A stretch of 14,349 nt of DNA from Alistipes sp. (lineage in GTDB: Bacteria > Bacteroidota > Bacteroidia > Bacteroidales > Rikenellaceae). Both the position numbers and the translations under genes were made by a program. The stretch lies in contig JAFOCZ010000193.1 in the NCBI GenBank assembly GCA_017380955.1, positions 1-14,349 on the forward strand. Direction: 5' to 3'. Of the stretch, positions 14,287 through 14,349 are shown piece after piece. Below the pieces are notes generated by a model that saw only the letters and a list, made by a program, of their open reading frames with translations, did not search any database and was not told where the DNA came from. Each line of letters begins with the position of its first letter. Positions within the stretch are counted from its first letter, which is position 1.

Positions 14287-14349
14287 ACGACGAATATTGA
14301 TAGTTGAGGATGAGGCGATACTTCGCCGCATCGTAAAGGATGCTGTGGA
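14279..14349 (+). CDS. Response regulator, receiver domain (N-terminal fragment)
   Basis: The first 23 codons of a gene that runs off the window. The translation starts MAKRRILIVEDEAILRRIVK, the beta-1 strand and acidic pair (E-D-E, near residues 10-12) of a CheY-type receiver domain. The ATG at 14279 overlaps the last codons of the kinase gene by 8 bp, so the two are translationally coupled and form one two-component system. Whether the output domain is OmpR/PhoB-like cannot be seen here, though the tandem direct repeat upstream of the kinase gene would suit that class. Confidence 0.88.
   Translation, partial: MAKRRILIVEDEAILRRIVKDAV

Overview
The window looks like chromosomal DNA of a gut-type Bacteroidota, most likely order Bacteroidales (possibly near Rikenellaceae/Alistipes, which I cannot prove). 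Three things point there: Bacteroidota-type promoters with a TAnnTTTG -7 element ahead of six genes; A-rich, non-Shine-Dalgarno leaders; and protein families typical of the phylum (DUF4301, DUF1573, a TonB-C protein with a receptor-plug-like segment, a calycin-like lipoprotein). I see no insertion sequence, prophage, CRISPR array, tRNA or rRNA.

Layout. 1-1088 (+): the C-terminal end of NusB, a membrane-anchored DUF1573-like protein and the Sec accessory subunit YajC, ending in a bidirectional terminator at 1111-1147. 1150-5409 (-): a tight convergent operon, read murB, tilS, holA and then a degenerate class IV aminotransferase-like gene. 5410-5512: divergent, overlapping promoters for murB and the next gene. 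5513-6946 (+): a DUF4301 protein whose motifs look like a divergent UDP-sugar pyrophosphorylase, with its own terminator. 7042-9317 (+): bipA/typA and rpiB, then a terminator. 9475-12226 (+): a TonB-dependent receptor and a small lipoprotein, read from a promoter whose -33 end overlaps an imperfect palindrome. 12305-12913 (-): a secreted TonB-C-domain protein. 13090 to the window end (+): a two-transmembrane sensor histidine kinase overlapping the start of a response regulator.

How the parts fit. The first 9.3 kb is mostly housekeeping: transcription, secretion, cell wall, tRNA modification, replication, ribosome GTPase and the pentose phosphate pathway. The last 5 kb is an envelope module. 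The TonB-C gene and the kinase/regulator operon diverge from one 176-bp region holding two copies of ATGTTAAANAGTGTTAA, offset by 22 bp. The copies sit about 40-90 bp upstream of both predicted start sites, so the response regulator probably controls both directions.

The main leads are this symmetric operator, three genes (murB, the receptor, the kinase) whose start codons lie only 4-5 nt after the -7 element and so probably give leaderless mRNAs, an identical 11-mer before three start codons, the nucleotidyltransferase signature in DUF4301, and an aminotransferase-like protein without an obvious catalytic lysine.
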